A stretch of 7,433 nucleotides of DNA, from assembly GCA_937916135.1 (NCBI GenBank), contig CALFTQ010000091.1, positions 1-7,433 on the forward strand, written 5' to 3'. Both the position numbers and the translations under genes were made by a program. Numbering within the stretch: position 1 is the first letter of the stretch; each line of letters starts with the position of its first letter. Shown piece after piece: positions 1 through 5,917 of this stretch. Source of the stretch: an uncultured Verrucomicrobiales bacterium (lineage in GTDB: Bacteria; Verrucomicrobiota; Verrucomicrobiia; Verrucomicrobiales; Akkermansiaceae). The notes beneath the pieces are model-generated. The model ran no database searches, was not told the origin of the DNA, and saw nothing but the letters and a program-made list of their open reading frames with translations.

Positions 1-1
1 T

Positions 2-640
2 GATGAACTTCTGGCTGACATGCGGGAAATGACGGTAAGTCAGGGCAATAAGGATGTGGCCGGACGCATCCGTAAGGCTAAGCTCAAAATCCCCTTCAGC
101 CTCAGTGTGCGGGGGGAGACTCTGGCTTTCCAGTACAAGGAGGGCAGCGCATGGAAACGCTTTGACGTGCGCATCAAGGAGAAGAATGTGGATATCGTGC
201 TGGTGGAAAATGGCAAGGCCAGAGTGATGGCTCCTTCGCAGTATGCCCAGACCATCGCCGGCACGGATGTCTGTTACGAGGACCTTTCCCTCCGCTTCCT
301 GTACTGGAAGGGGGGGCAGATGGTGGATGCCGGGGCTGCTTCCCGTATCAAGGGGAGAGATTGCTATGTGGTCCAGGTGCCTAATCCTAATCCGGCCGTG
401 GGGCAGTTTGCCTGGGTCCGTATGTGGGTAGATAAGGAAAATGGTACTACTTGGCAGATAGATGGTTACGATAAGAACGGTAAACTGGTCAAGCGGTTCT
501 CCATCACCTCTGTGCAGCGCCTGAAGGACGGCTCCTGGTTCTTCAAGCAGATGAAACTGGAGGTGCGTAATCCCCAGAACCCGGACCGCACGATCGCCCT
601 GGATTATCTGGAGATGGACGACCTGCCCGGCAAGAAATAA
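2..640 (+). CDS. LolA-like outer-membrane lipoprotein-sorting protein, 5' end missing
   Basis: The reading frame is open to the left edge, so the true start and any signal peptide lie outside the window; the first internal ATG is at 20. The visible part (about 212 residues) resembles the LolA-like family of periplasmic proteins that carry lipoproteins or other lipid cargo to the outer membrane. Supporting features are a mid-protein IAGTDVCYEDLSLRFLYWKG stretch, matching the family's 'L-x-G-(S/T)-D-...-Y-E-D-L' segment. The C-terminal half also carries the family's antiparallel-strand pattern: W-V-R-M-W-V-D, then Y-D-K-N-G-K-L-V-K, then DGSWFFKQMKLEV and a closing R-T-I-A-L-D-Y-L-E-M. These match the lipid-binding half-barrel fold. 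Its stop overlaps the start of the next gene (TAATG), so the two are probably translationally coupled. I infer a periplasmic location from the family, since the signal peptide is not visible. The exact cargo cannot be read from sequence. Confidence 0.82.
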   Translation, partial: DELLADMREMTVSQGNKDVAGRIRKAKLKIPFSLSVRGETLAFQYKEGSAWKRFDVRIKEKNVDIVLVENGKARVMAPSQYAQTIAGTDVCYEDLSLRFLYWKGGQMVDAGAASRIKGRDCYVVQVPNPNPAVGQFAWVRMWVDKENGTTWQIDGYDKNGKLVKRFSITSVQRLKDGSWFFKQMKLEVRNPQNPDRTIALDYLEMDDLPGKK

Positions 641-1233
641 TGCTGCGTCGCTTTTTCCAGCTGCTGACGGCGCTTGCGCCGCTGGGCCTGTTCGCTCTGG
701 CTCTCCAGCCGGTGCAGCAGCGTTTGTATGGTGGTCATGCCACGCAGGGTATCCTGCTTCTGCTGGCGGCTCTGGCTGTGCTGGCTGTGTCGGAGGGGCT
801 GCTCTTCCGCTATTGGATTCTGCCCGGCTGGAGTGAGAAAATGGCTGAGCGGCTCTATGCCGGCTCATACCTGCCGGAGGACGATGCCCTTGCTCAGCTG
901 ACTGAACGCATTGAGCGTGAGAAAAAGGCAGAGCTCATGCCGCAGCTGGTGCAGCTGGTGCATGCCCAGGCGTGGCGCCTCCGTGGCTGGCTTGAGCTGG
1001 CCCGGTTGCAGCAGGAGGTTTTGCATGATACCCAGGCTGCGTTGAAAACGCTCGAGGAGGCCACGCTCTCGGTTCGTGAGGCCGAGGATGTGGCGCTGCT
1101 CATGTACCGCGCTGCCCACCTTTGTGAGAAGCTTTTGCAGGATGCCGCCGCTGCCCGTAACTGGTGGCAGCGCGCCGCTGAGCAATACCCGGAGACTGTT
1201 TATGGCCGGAAGGCGGCAGCCCGCTTGCTGTGA
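640..1233 (+). CDS. Small membrane protein with helical, TPR-like C-terminal region
   Basis: This 197-residue protein is of no family I can name. The start ATG overlaps the stop of the LolA-like gene by one base (TAATG). No strong Shine-Dalgarno sequence precedes it, which fits coupled translation. Two hydrophobic segments, about residues 7-24 and 34-56, should anchor it in the inner membrane. The remaining 140 residues are predicted to be almost entirely helical and rich in Ala, Leu, Gln and Glu. The ending, with W-W-Q-R-A-A-E-Q-Y-P-E-T plus R-K-A-A-A-R-L-L, resembles the last helix pair of a tetratricopeptide repeat, as in BamD- or CpoB-type envelope proteins. A role as a protein-interaction partner of the upstream lipoprotein-sorting protein is an inference from the tight coupling only. 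Coding on this strand is convincing; function is unknown. Confidence 0.8.
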   Translation: MLRRFFQLLTALAPLGLFALALQPVQQRLYGGHATQGILLLLAALAVLAVSEGLLFRYWILPGWSEKMAERLYAGSYLPEDDALAQLTERIEREKKAELMPQLVQLVHAQAWRLRGWLELARLQQEVLHDTQAALKTLEEATLSVREAEDVALLMYRAAHLCEKLLQDAAAARNWWQRAAEQYPETVYGRKAAARLL

Positions 1234-1488
1234 TTCTGCGATAATTTGCTCTCGTTCAGTTAGGGATGCCGCCCGGAGGTGTTCTGCTTGTTATTTTGGT
1301 ACATGTTCATTTGCAAGTAGGCGTAAATGATAGAGTGGGAGTGGTTTGTGATGGGTGGTTAATAAAAGGTTGCTTTTTTATGCCGGGAAAACTAGTGTGA
1401 CCGGACTTTTTTAATTCCAGTGTAAAAGAGTAAAAAAAATGCCCAACAACTATGAAGAACCGCAAACTGGAGGAAAGGAGGGGTGTGC
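1234..1488 (+). other. AT-rich intergenic leader before the HTH gene
   Basis: These 255 bases carry no gene I can support with confidence. Base composition shifts from GC-rich coding to T/A-rich sequence, with T runs near 1374-1379 and 1405-1411 and an A run at 1432-1439, as expected around a promoter. I could not find a -35/-10 pair good enough to call. Two AGTGTRA heptamers (1394-1400 and 1419-1425) lie 25 bases apart and could be operator half-sites, but this is weak. An 18-codon reading frame, MPNNYEEPQTGGKEGCAC, starts at 1439 and ends at 1495, overlapping an in-frame ATG (1495) of the HTH gene as TGATG. It could be a leader peptide or chance. No convincing terminator for the upstream operon is visible. 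Confidence 0.5.
1475..1481 (+). promoter_or_regulatory. Ribosome binding site that selects the ATG at 1489
   Basis: AAGGAGG, a near-perfect Shine-Dalgarno core, ends 7 bases before the ATG at 1489. This favours that ATG over the GTG at 1483 (only 1 base away) and over the later in-frame ATGs at 1495 and 1555. The ATG at 1555 has no comparable site upstream. Confidence 0.7.
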
Positions 1489-2106
1489 ATGCTGATGCGA
1501 CCCGGATCCCTGCCTCGAACCCTCCGAGGGGTAGGCGGTATTAAATTGATAGATATGCCGGGAGTGAAGTACCCGGAGTCCGTATTACAAGGCCGGAAAG
1601 GCGCAGACACGCAGAGCGGGAAACCCCATGGAGTGGTTCCGAAATGGGGAATCAGCACTCGTGATGCTGCTCATCTGCTTGGGGTATCGGTTCGTTCGGC
1701 TCGTACCATGCTTAATCGGCAGAAAGCTCGGTACAGGCTGGTGGCCCAGGCGGGGAGATGTGCCTGTATGTACTGGGACCGGCGCGTGGTGGAGCGGATG
1801 CTTGCCAGGCGCATGCCTCTGGTAAGGCGGGTTCCGGAGAAGCTATGCACAGCAAAAGAAGCTTGTTGTATTCTGCTGGTGGCTCGTAGCTCTCTTTCTC
1901 GCTATGTGAAGAGTGGCGTGTTGAAGGAGTATAAATTCCGGCTTGTGACGGAGAAGGGCGTACGTCTCCTGTCGTATTTCCTGCGGGCAGAGGTTCGCAA
2001 ACTGGCAGCCCGGCGTAATGCTGCCCGTGTGCGGGCGGAATGTTTCCGCCGTGAGCGGTTGCAGCAGTCCTGGAATGAACAGAAAAAGATGGTAGATAAT
2101 AGCTAG
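1489..2106 (+). CDS. Putative DNA-binding protein with two helix-turn-helix modules
   Basis: This 205-residue basic protein begins at the ATG placed 7 bases after AAGGAGG. Residues 1-52 have no recognisable domain. Residues about 54-108 and 118-176 look like two copies of one module. Each has a helix-turn-helix (S/C-T-x-(D/E)-A-x-x-L-L-x-V-x-x-R-S-x-x-R-type helix pair), then an R-L-V-x-x-x-G wing, then R-x-x-V-x-(R/K)-(M/L)-x-A-R-R. This layout resembles the MerR/AlpA/excisionase HTH_17 group, whose members bind DNA as transcription or recombination-directionality factors. The C-terminus (177-205) is a very Arg-rich helix. It lies 45 bases upstream of poxB on the same strand and may be co-transcribed with it, so a regulator of poxB is possible. 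An excisionase or element-maintenance role is equally possible. No integrase is visible. The DNA-binding call is moderately sure; the target is unknown. Confidence 0.6.
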   Translation: MLMRPGSLPRTLRGVGGIKLIDMPGVKYPESVLQGRKGADTQSGKPHGVVPKWGISTRDAAHLLGVSVRSARTMLNRQKARYRLVAQAGRCACMYWDRRVVERMLARRMPLVRRVPEKLCTAKEACCILLVARSSLSRYVKSGVLKEYKFRLVTEKGVRLLSYFLRAEVRKLAARRNAARVRAECFRRERLQQSWNEQKKMVDNS

Positions 2107-2151
2107 AAAGATAGTTTGCCTATTTCTGCGAAACGGTGGAAAATGGGCAAC

Positions 2152-3888
2152 ATGCAGAAGACTGTTTCAGACCAGGTGGTGGAAATGCTGGCCGCGGCCG
2201 GAGTGCGGCGTATTTATGGTATGGCGGGGGATGCCCTGCATCCGCTCATGGAGGCATTGCAGCGGGATTCCCGCATCCGCTGGGTGCATGTGCGGCATGA
2301 GGAAACCGCTGCTTTTGCGGCCAGCGCAGAGGCCCAGCTCACGGGAGATCTGGCCGTTTGCTGCGGAAGCTGTGGCCCTGGCAATATGCATCTTATCAAT
2401 GGGTTGTATGATGCCAGCCGCAGTGCTGCACCGGTGCTGGCTCTGGCTGCGCATCTGCCCACCCTGCAGATAGGAACGCACTATTTGCACGAGACTCACC
2501 CCACGTTCTTTTTTCGTGAATGTGCAAGCTATTGTGAGCTGGTGAGCCGTCCGCGGCAGATGCCGCCGGTGCTGGCCGAGGCTATACGCACGGCCCGCGC
2601 TCGTGGCGGTGTTGGCATGCTGGTACTTCCGGGGGATGTGGCAGCCATGCCGGCAGTGGAGGAGGCTGCTGAAGCCGCTGTGCTGGCGGTTGCTCCACCT
2701 GTGCAGCGGGCTTCGGAACCAGTGTTGCGCCGTATGGCGGCTTTGCTCAATGGCGCACAAAGGGTTACATTTCTGTGTGGTATAGGCTGCACTGGCGCGG
2801 AGAAAGATATCATTGCTCTGGCCCGCCGCTTGCATGCGCCGGTGGCTTATACATTGCGAGCCAAGGATTTGCTGGAGAAAGAAAATCCGAATGCTGTGGG
2901 CATGAGCGGCCTGTTGGGGTGGGGGGCTGCTGTGCATGCCATTCTGGATTGTGATGTGCTCGTTATGTGGGGGACTGATTTCCCCTATCGGGATTTTCTG
3001 CCACGAAAAGGCCGGGTGATTCAGGTGGATACCAATGCTGCTGCTTTGGGTCGCCGGGTGCCCCTGGTTCTGGGGGTGCAGGCAGATGCCGGGGAAGTTG
3101 CCCGTTCACTCTTACCGGTTGTCAATACCAATCGTTCAGATGATTTTTTGCGTTCTATGCTTACTTTCAATGCACGGGAGGTTGCCTCCATCAGCCATTC
3201 CCTGCGGATTGTGAATGAGGATGCGCCGCTTCGTCCGGAGCTGCTCACCCGCCTGGTGAGTGATTATGCAGAACCGGATGCCGTTTTTACCGTTGATACC
3301 GGAACCCCGGATATATGGTGTGCCCGCTACCTCCAGGCTCTGGGTACGCGGCGCATTCTCGGCTCGTTTAACCATGGCTCCATGGGCTGTGCCTTGTCTA
3401 TGGCTATAGGTGCAAAATCCGTGTTTCCTGACCGCCAGGTCATTGCGCTGTGCGGAGATGGCGGGATTTCCATGTTAGCCGGAGACCTGCTCACCCTTAA
3501 GCAGGAGCGCCTGGCGGTAAAGATTCTGGTGTATAATAATTCAGAATTGGACTATGTGGCACTGGAGCAGATGCGGGCCGGCATGTCCAGACCGTTCGGA
3601 ACCGATTTGCATGCGGCAGATTTTGCAGAAATCGCACGTGCAATGGGCTTGAGGGCTTGGAGGGTATCCAGGGTGAATGAGGCAATTCCGGCTGTAAAAG
3701 AGTGGTTGGCAGCAGATGGTCCCGCTGTGCTCGATGCCGCAGTGGACCGGCACGCCCTTCCTTTACCTCCTGCTCTCACTTTTATGCAGGGACTCGGTTA
3801 TTGCAAAAGCCTGGGAGAGCAATCGGCTCACGCTGCATTGGACGGTGTCAAACGTCTGCTTTTCGGTAACAGAAATTTTTTTGCATGA
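2152..3888 (+). CDS. poxB: Pyruvate dehydrogenase (quinone) / pyruvate oxidase, PoxB
   Basis: This protein decarboxylates pyruvate to acetate and CO2 using thiamine diphosphate and FAD. It passes electrons to membrane quinone at the inner face of the cytoplasmic membrane. The 578 residues compare with 572 in E. coli PoxB, and the two align co-linearly from recall. Shared features include RHEE with the catalytic Glu at residue 50 in both, CGSCGPGN-HLINGL at 71-85, ETHP near 114-117 followed by FREC, LPGDVA, the FAD-domain TDFPYR segment, and LGSFNHGSM. The thiamine diphosphate motif runs from GDGG (435-438) to NN (462-463). ATG 2152 is chosen because MQKTV aligns with the E. coli start MKQTV; an in-frame TTG at 2116 and ATG at 2143 would add 12 or 3 residues. 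GGTGGA lies 11 bases upstream. The C-terminus ends in a short amphipathic stretch (GVKRLLFGNRNFFA), where the E. coli enzyme has its lipid-binding peptide. After NN the sequence reads SELDYVALEQM, where E. coli has SVLGFVAMEM. Confidence 0.93.
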   Translation: MQKTVSDQVVEMLAAAGVRRIYGMAGDALHPLMEALQRDSRIRWVHVRHEETAAFAASAEAQLTGDLAVCCGSCGPGNMHLINGLYDASRSAAPVLALAAHLPTLQIGTHYLHETHPTFFFRECASYCELVSRPRQMPPVLAEAIRTARARGGVGMLVLPGDVAAMPAVEEAAEAAVLAVAPPVQRASEPVLRRMAALLNGAQRVTFLCGIGCTGAEKDIIALARRLHAPVAYTLRAKDLLEKENPNAVGMSGLLGWGAAVHAILDCDVLVMWGTDFPYRDFLPRKGRVIQVDTNAAALGRRVPLVLGVQADAGEVARSLLPVVNTNRSDDFLRSMLTFNAREVASISHSLRIVNEDAPLRPELLTRLVSDYAEPDAVFTVDTGTPDIWCARYLQALGTRRILGSFNHGSMGCALSMAIGAKSVFPDRQVIALCGDGGISMLAGDLLTLKQERLAVKILVYNNSELDYVALEQMRAGMSRPFGTDLHAADFAEIARAMGLRAWRVSRVNEAIPAVKEWLAADGPAVLDAAVDRHALPLPPALTFMQGLGYCKSLGEQSAHAALDGVKRLLFGNRNFFA

Positions 3889-3898
3889 CTTCTTTTCA

Positions 3899-4082
3899 CC
3901 ACACGTGTCCCAAAGTTTGAGTACAGAGCTCGACAAATTGGAATTTGTGGGGGAACTCTGTCGGAGCACGGGACTTCAGTCCCGATTGGAAGCACCGTTA
4001 TTTCGGGACTGAAGTCCCGTGCCCCGACAACGACAAACATCAATTTGTCGAGCTCTGTACTCAAACTTTGGGACACGTGTGG
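3899..4082. repeat. Nested inverted-repeat element (MITE-like)
   Basis: The outer arms, 3899-3940 and 4041-4082, are perfect 42-base inverted repeats. The inner arms, 3962-3985 and 4003-4026, are 24 bases with a single mismatch (A3965 opposite C4023, a wobble pair in one of the two RNA strands). The two sets are separated by 21 bases on the left and 14 on the right, and the central loop is 17 bases (3986-4002). Each inner arm also contains its own small palindrome, GGGACTTCAGTCCC and GGGACTGAAGTCCC. Long perfect arms around a short non-coding core suit a non-autonomous mobile element or a dispersed palindromic repeat. I see no clear target-site duplication at the edges. The element begins 10 bases after the poxB stop and could also end its transcript, although no T run follows. 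The peptides readable through it are by-products of the palindrome. Confidence 0.88.
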
Positions 4083-4110
4083 GAGTAATTGTTTGTTTGA
4101 AAGAAAAGTC

Positions 4111-4137
4111 TTGCATTTGCTGTGAAAAGAGGATAAT
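4111..4137 (+). promoter_or_regulatory. Possible promoter for the PIN-domain gene
   Basis: TTGCAT (4111-4116) and GATAAT (4132-4137) resemble sigma-70 -35 and -10 boxes, but the 15-base spacer is shorter than the usual 16-18. The -10 box would place the transcript start about 20 bases before the ATG at 4164. It sits in the only AT-rich stretch between the inverted repeat and the gene. Confidence 0.35.
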
Positions 4138-4163
4138 GTCCTCCCCCGACGACTACTTTAAGC

Positions 4164-5756
4164 ATGAATCCTTACGTTGATACTTGTTTTCTGATGAGTG
4201 AGGCGGGGCGCCGTTATCTTCTGGAGTCCGGTATGCGGTTTTCGGTGATTCACTCCGTGAAAAACGAACTGGAGAAACTGGCGGCCAAGGATAAGAATGT
4301 GAAAGCCGCGCAGGAAGCCCTGGCTTTTATGGCGCAGCACGCCGAACTTTTTGATTGCTGTGAACAACTGCCGGAGGAGCGTGATATCCTCGTTTCGAAT
4401 CGTGCTGGGCAGAATGTTCTGGCTGACAGTGTGTTTCGCCGTATAGCCATTCGATGTGCGGATGAGCAGTTACCTGTGCACTTCCTGACGGCAGATTGCT
4501 CCCTGGCCGAAGTGCTGGGTTGCTATGCGGAGCGGATTACATATCTGGAACGCCTGGGTGGACTCACCAGAGACTGGCGCGCCCACCGGGCAGAGGCTAC
4601 GCGAATGGCTGCGGCTGAGCTGGCATCTCAGCTGTCTGAAAGTGATGTGGTGTTTTCTTCTTCGGGGCTTCGTTCACCGTTCCTGCGGCAATTTTTGTTG
4701 AATGTGCAGCATCTGGCGGCAAATCGCAAGCAATTGCGGCCTATTCTGCATGAACTGTCGCAGGGGCAAATATGCGCTGGTGGGCATTTGCCCCTGGATG
4801 TTCTGGAGCTGCTGGAAAGCAGTGATGTGGTGCGTCATTGTGGCTGTGAGACTCCGTATCGCTCAGAAACCGCCATGCTGGATGCGTTGTATTATGCCCG
4901 TTCTTCGGGGCGGAACGTCACGGTGATCGTTTCCGGTTGGGATGACGTGGTGCAGCGTTATGATGCACGCAGCCATGCGGCTGAACCCGGGGCAGATGCT
5001 GTCAATTTCCGGGTAATTTCCCCGGCTGGCGGGCTGGTGCCCTTATTGAATGCGTGGCGGTTGAGAAGGCTTCGTAAACCGGAGAACATGACATTCCCGT
5101 TAGCTCCGAAGCCTGCTCCTGCGGAACGGGAAGCGGAGGCCCATGTGGACGCGCCAGCCCCGGCTCCGCTTGAGCCTTATATCCCCGAAGAAGAAGTCAG
5201 CTCCATCGGTTCCCTGCCGGCAGCGCTCGAGAAGGATGACCAGAATCCGCTTCAGAAACCGGCGAAAGAAAACGGCCCCATTGATTGCAGGAAAGCGGAA
5301 GCGAAGTACAATCATCTTCTCCACCAGCAGATGGATAAGATGAAGATGGCTGAGTTTGTGGCGGAATTACGGAAAACCTACCGCCCGGTTGACTTGCCGT
5401 CTATCTTTATTGTGGCCATCAAGGTGGCGCGTCGTCGGAACAAGCCTGCCATGGTGACCGCCTTGCTCAACCAGATTGAGAGCCCCTTACCTGCCTATTG
5501 CTTTGAAAATTGGTTTGCTCGTTCCAAATCCAATGCGGAGTCTCCCCGGGCCCGCGATTTGCTGTTGCGAAAGCCGTTCTTCGACATCACGAAACGAATT
5601 ATCGCCAGAAGTGCAGACCTGAGTTCATGCCGTCCCGCCATGCAGGTGTTGCTGACTCTTCAGCATGACCAGGATGAGACTGTGAACACCCGTGCCAGGC
5701 AGCTGCAGGAACTGGCTGTCGCCAAAGGGGCTCCCGTTGTAGGAAAAACCAGGTAG
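4164..5756 (+). CDS. Tandem PIN-domain protein, second domain degenerate
   Basis: This 530-residue protein starts at the most upstream available ATG; no clear Shine-Dalgarno sequence precedes it. Residues 1-120 form a PIN nuclease domain with all four acidic metal ligands in expected places: D6 (YVDTCFL), E35 (KNELEKL), D88 (ADSVFRRIA) and D111 (LTADCSL). PIN domains are Mg/Mn-dependent single-strand RNA or DNA nucleases. Residues about 158-295 seem to repeat the fold with a decayed site: FSSSGLR where D6 should be, HELSQ (E197), SETAMLDAL (E235 in the D88 place) and VIVSGWDDV near the D111 place. A disordered Pro/Ala/Glu-rich linker (311-370) leads to a helical region (373-530) with no family I recognise. 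No small antitoxin-like gene adjoins it, and it is about four times the length of a VapC toxin, so an ordinary toxin-antitoxin role is unlikely. RNA processing or RNA binding is the likeliest broad role. Confidence 0.75.
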   Translation: MNPYVDTCFLMSEAGRRYLLESGMRFSVIHSVKNELEKLAAKDKNVKAAQEALAFMAQHAELFDCCEQLPEERDILVSNRAGQNVLADSVFRRIAIRCADEQLPVHFLTADCSLAEVLGCYAERITYLERLGGLTRDWRAHRAEATRMAAAELASQLSESDVVFSSSGLRSPFLRQFLLNVQHLAANRKQLRPILHELSQGQICAGGHLPLDVLELLESSDVVRHCGCETPYRSETAMLDALYYARSSGRNVTVIVSGWDDVVQRYDARSHAAEPGADAVNFRVISPAGGLVPLLNAWRLRRLRKPENMTFPLAPKPAPAEREAEAHVDAPAPAPLEPYIPEEEVSSIGSLPAALEKDDQNPLQKPAKENGPIDCRKAEAKYNHLLHQQMDKMKMAEFVAELRKTYRPVDLPSIFIVAIKVARRRNKPAMVTALLNQIESPLPAYCFENWFARSKSNAESPRARDLLLRKPFFDITKRIIARSADLSSCRPAMQVLLTLQHDQDETVNTRARQLQELAVAKGAPVVGKTR

Positions 5757-5821
5757 CGTCTATGTGAGCCCGCAAGACGTGACTTTGAACACGGGGTGAG
5801 GGGTATACTAACACTCGTTGT

Positions 5822-5874
5822 CCACCGGAGAACAGATTTTTTGCTGAAGGCAATCTGTTATCTGATTCCGGCGG
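5822..5874. terminator. Imperfect hairpin between convergent genes, possible bidirectional terminator
   Basis: Inner arms AACAGATT (5831-5838) and AATCTGTT (5852-5859) and outer arms CCGGA (5825-5829) and TCCGG (5867-5871) can pair, and CC/GG extends the stem by two. The bulge is 1 base on one side and 7 on the other. The inner loop contains a T4 run, but no T tract follows the structure on either strand. A competing stem, GTTATC (5857-5862) with GATAAC (5878-5883), shares three bases with it. Its place in the 161-base gap between two genes pointing at each other supports terminator function; the weak T tracts argue against a classical intrinsic one. Confidence 0.35.
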
Positions 5875-5917
5875 GTTGATAACCATTGCGGGGCCGCTGC
5901 ATTCCGTGATGGCAGGA

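Noticed and set aside
310..316. Run of seven G residues in the LolA-like gene, and a six-G run near 2921-2926 in poxB, as possible phase-variation tracts
   Set aside because: The tracts are short and both frames are intact through them; G runs of this size are expected by chance in this composition.
1370..1398. TTGCTT (1370-1375) with TAGTGT (1393-1398) as a promoter for the HTH gene
   Set aside because: Spacing is 17 bases, but the -10 box matches the consensus at only three positions, too weak to list.
1483..1600. GTGTGC start and structured sequence as the 5' end of a group II intron
   Set aside because: The resemblance is limited to the first few bases; there is no domain V hairpin or reverse transcriptase, and the frame continues into a good HTH protein.
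2167..2937. Long minus-strand open frame of 256 codons inside poxB
   Set aside because: It lies antisense to a gene with clear family-wide conservation, has no recognisable domain and reflects third-position composition.
3716..4076. Short open frames on both strands through the inverted repeat, with near-identical peptides beginning SQSLSTELDKL
   Set aside because: The matching peptides arise because the two arms are reverse complements; there is no ribosome binding site or conserved domain.
4164..4530. VapBC-type toxin-antitoxin locus
   Set aside because: No small antitoxin gene precedes the PIN gene, the protein is far longer than VapC, and a repeat element occupies the upstream space.
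5757..5779. CGTCT/AGACG hairpin directly after the PIN gene stop as its terminator
   Set aside because: The stem is only five pairs with a 13-base loop, and no T run follows.
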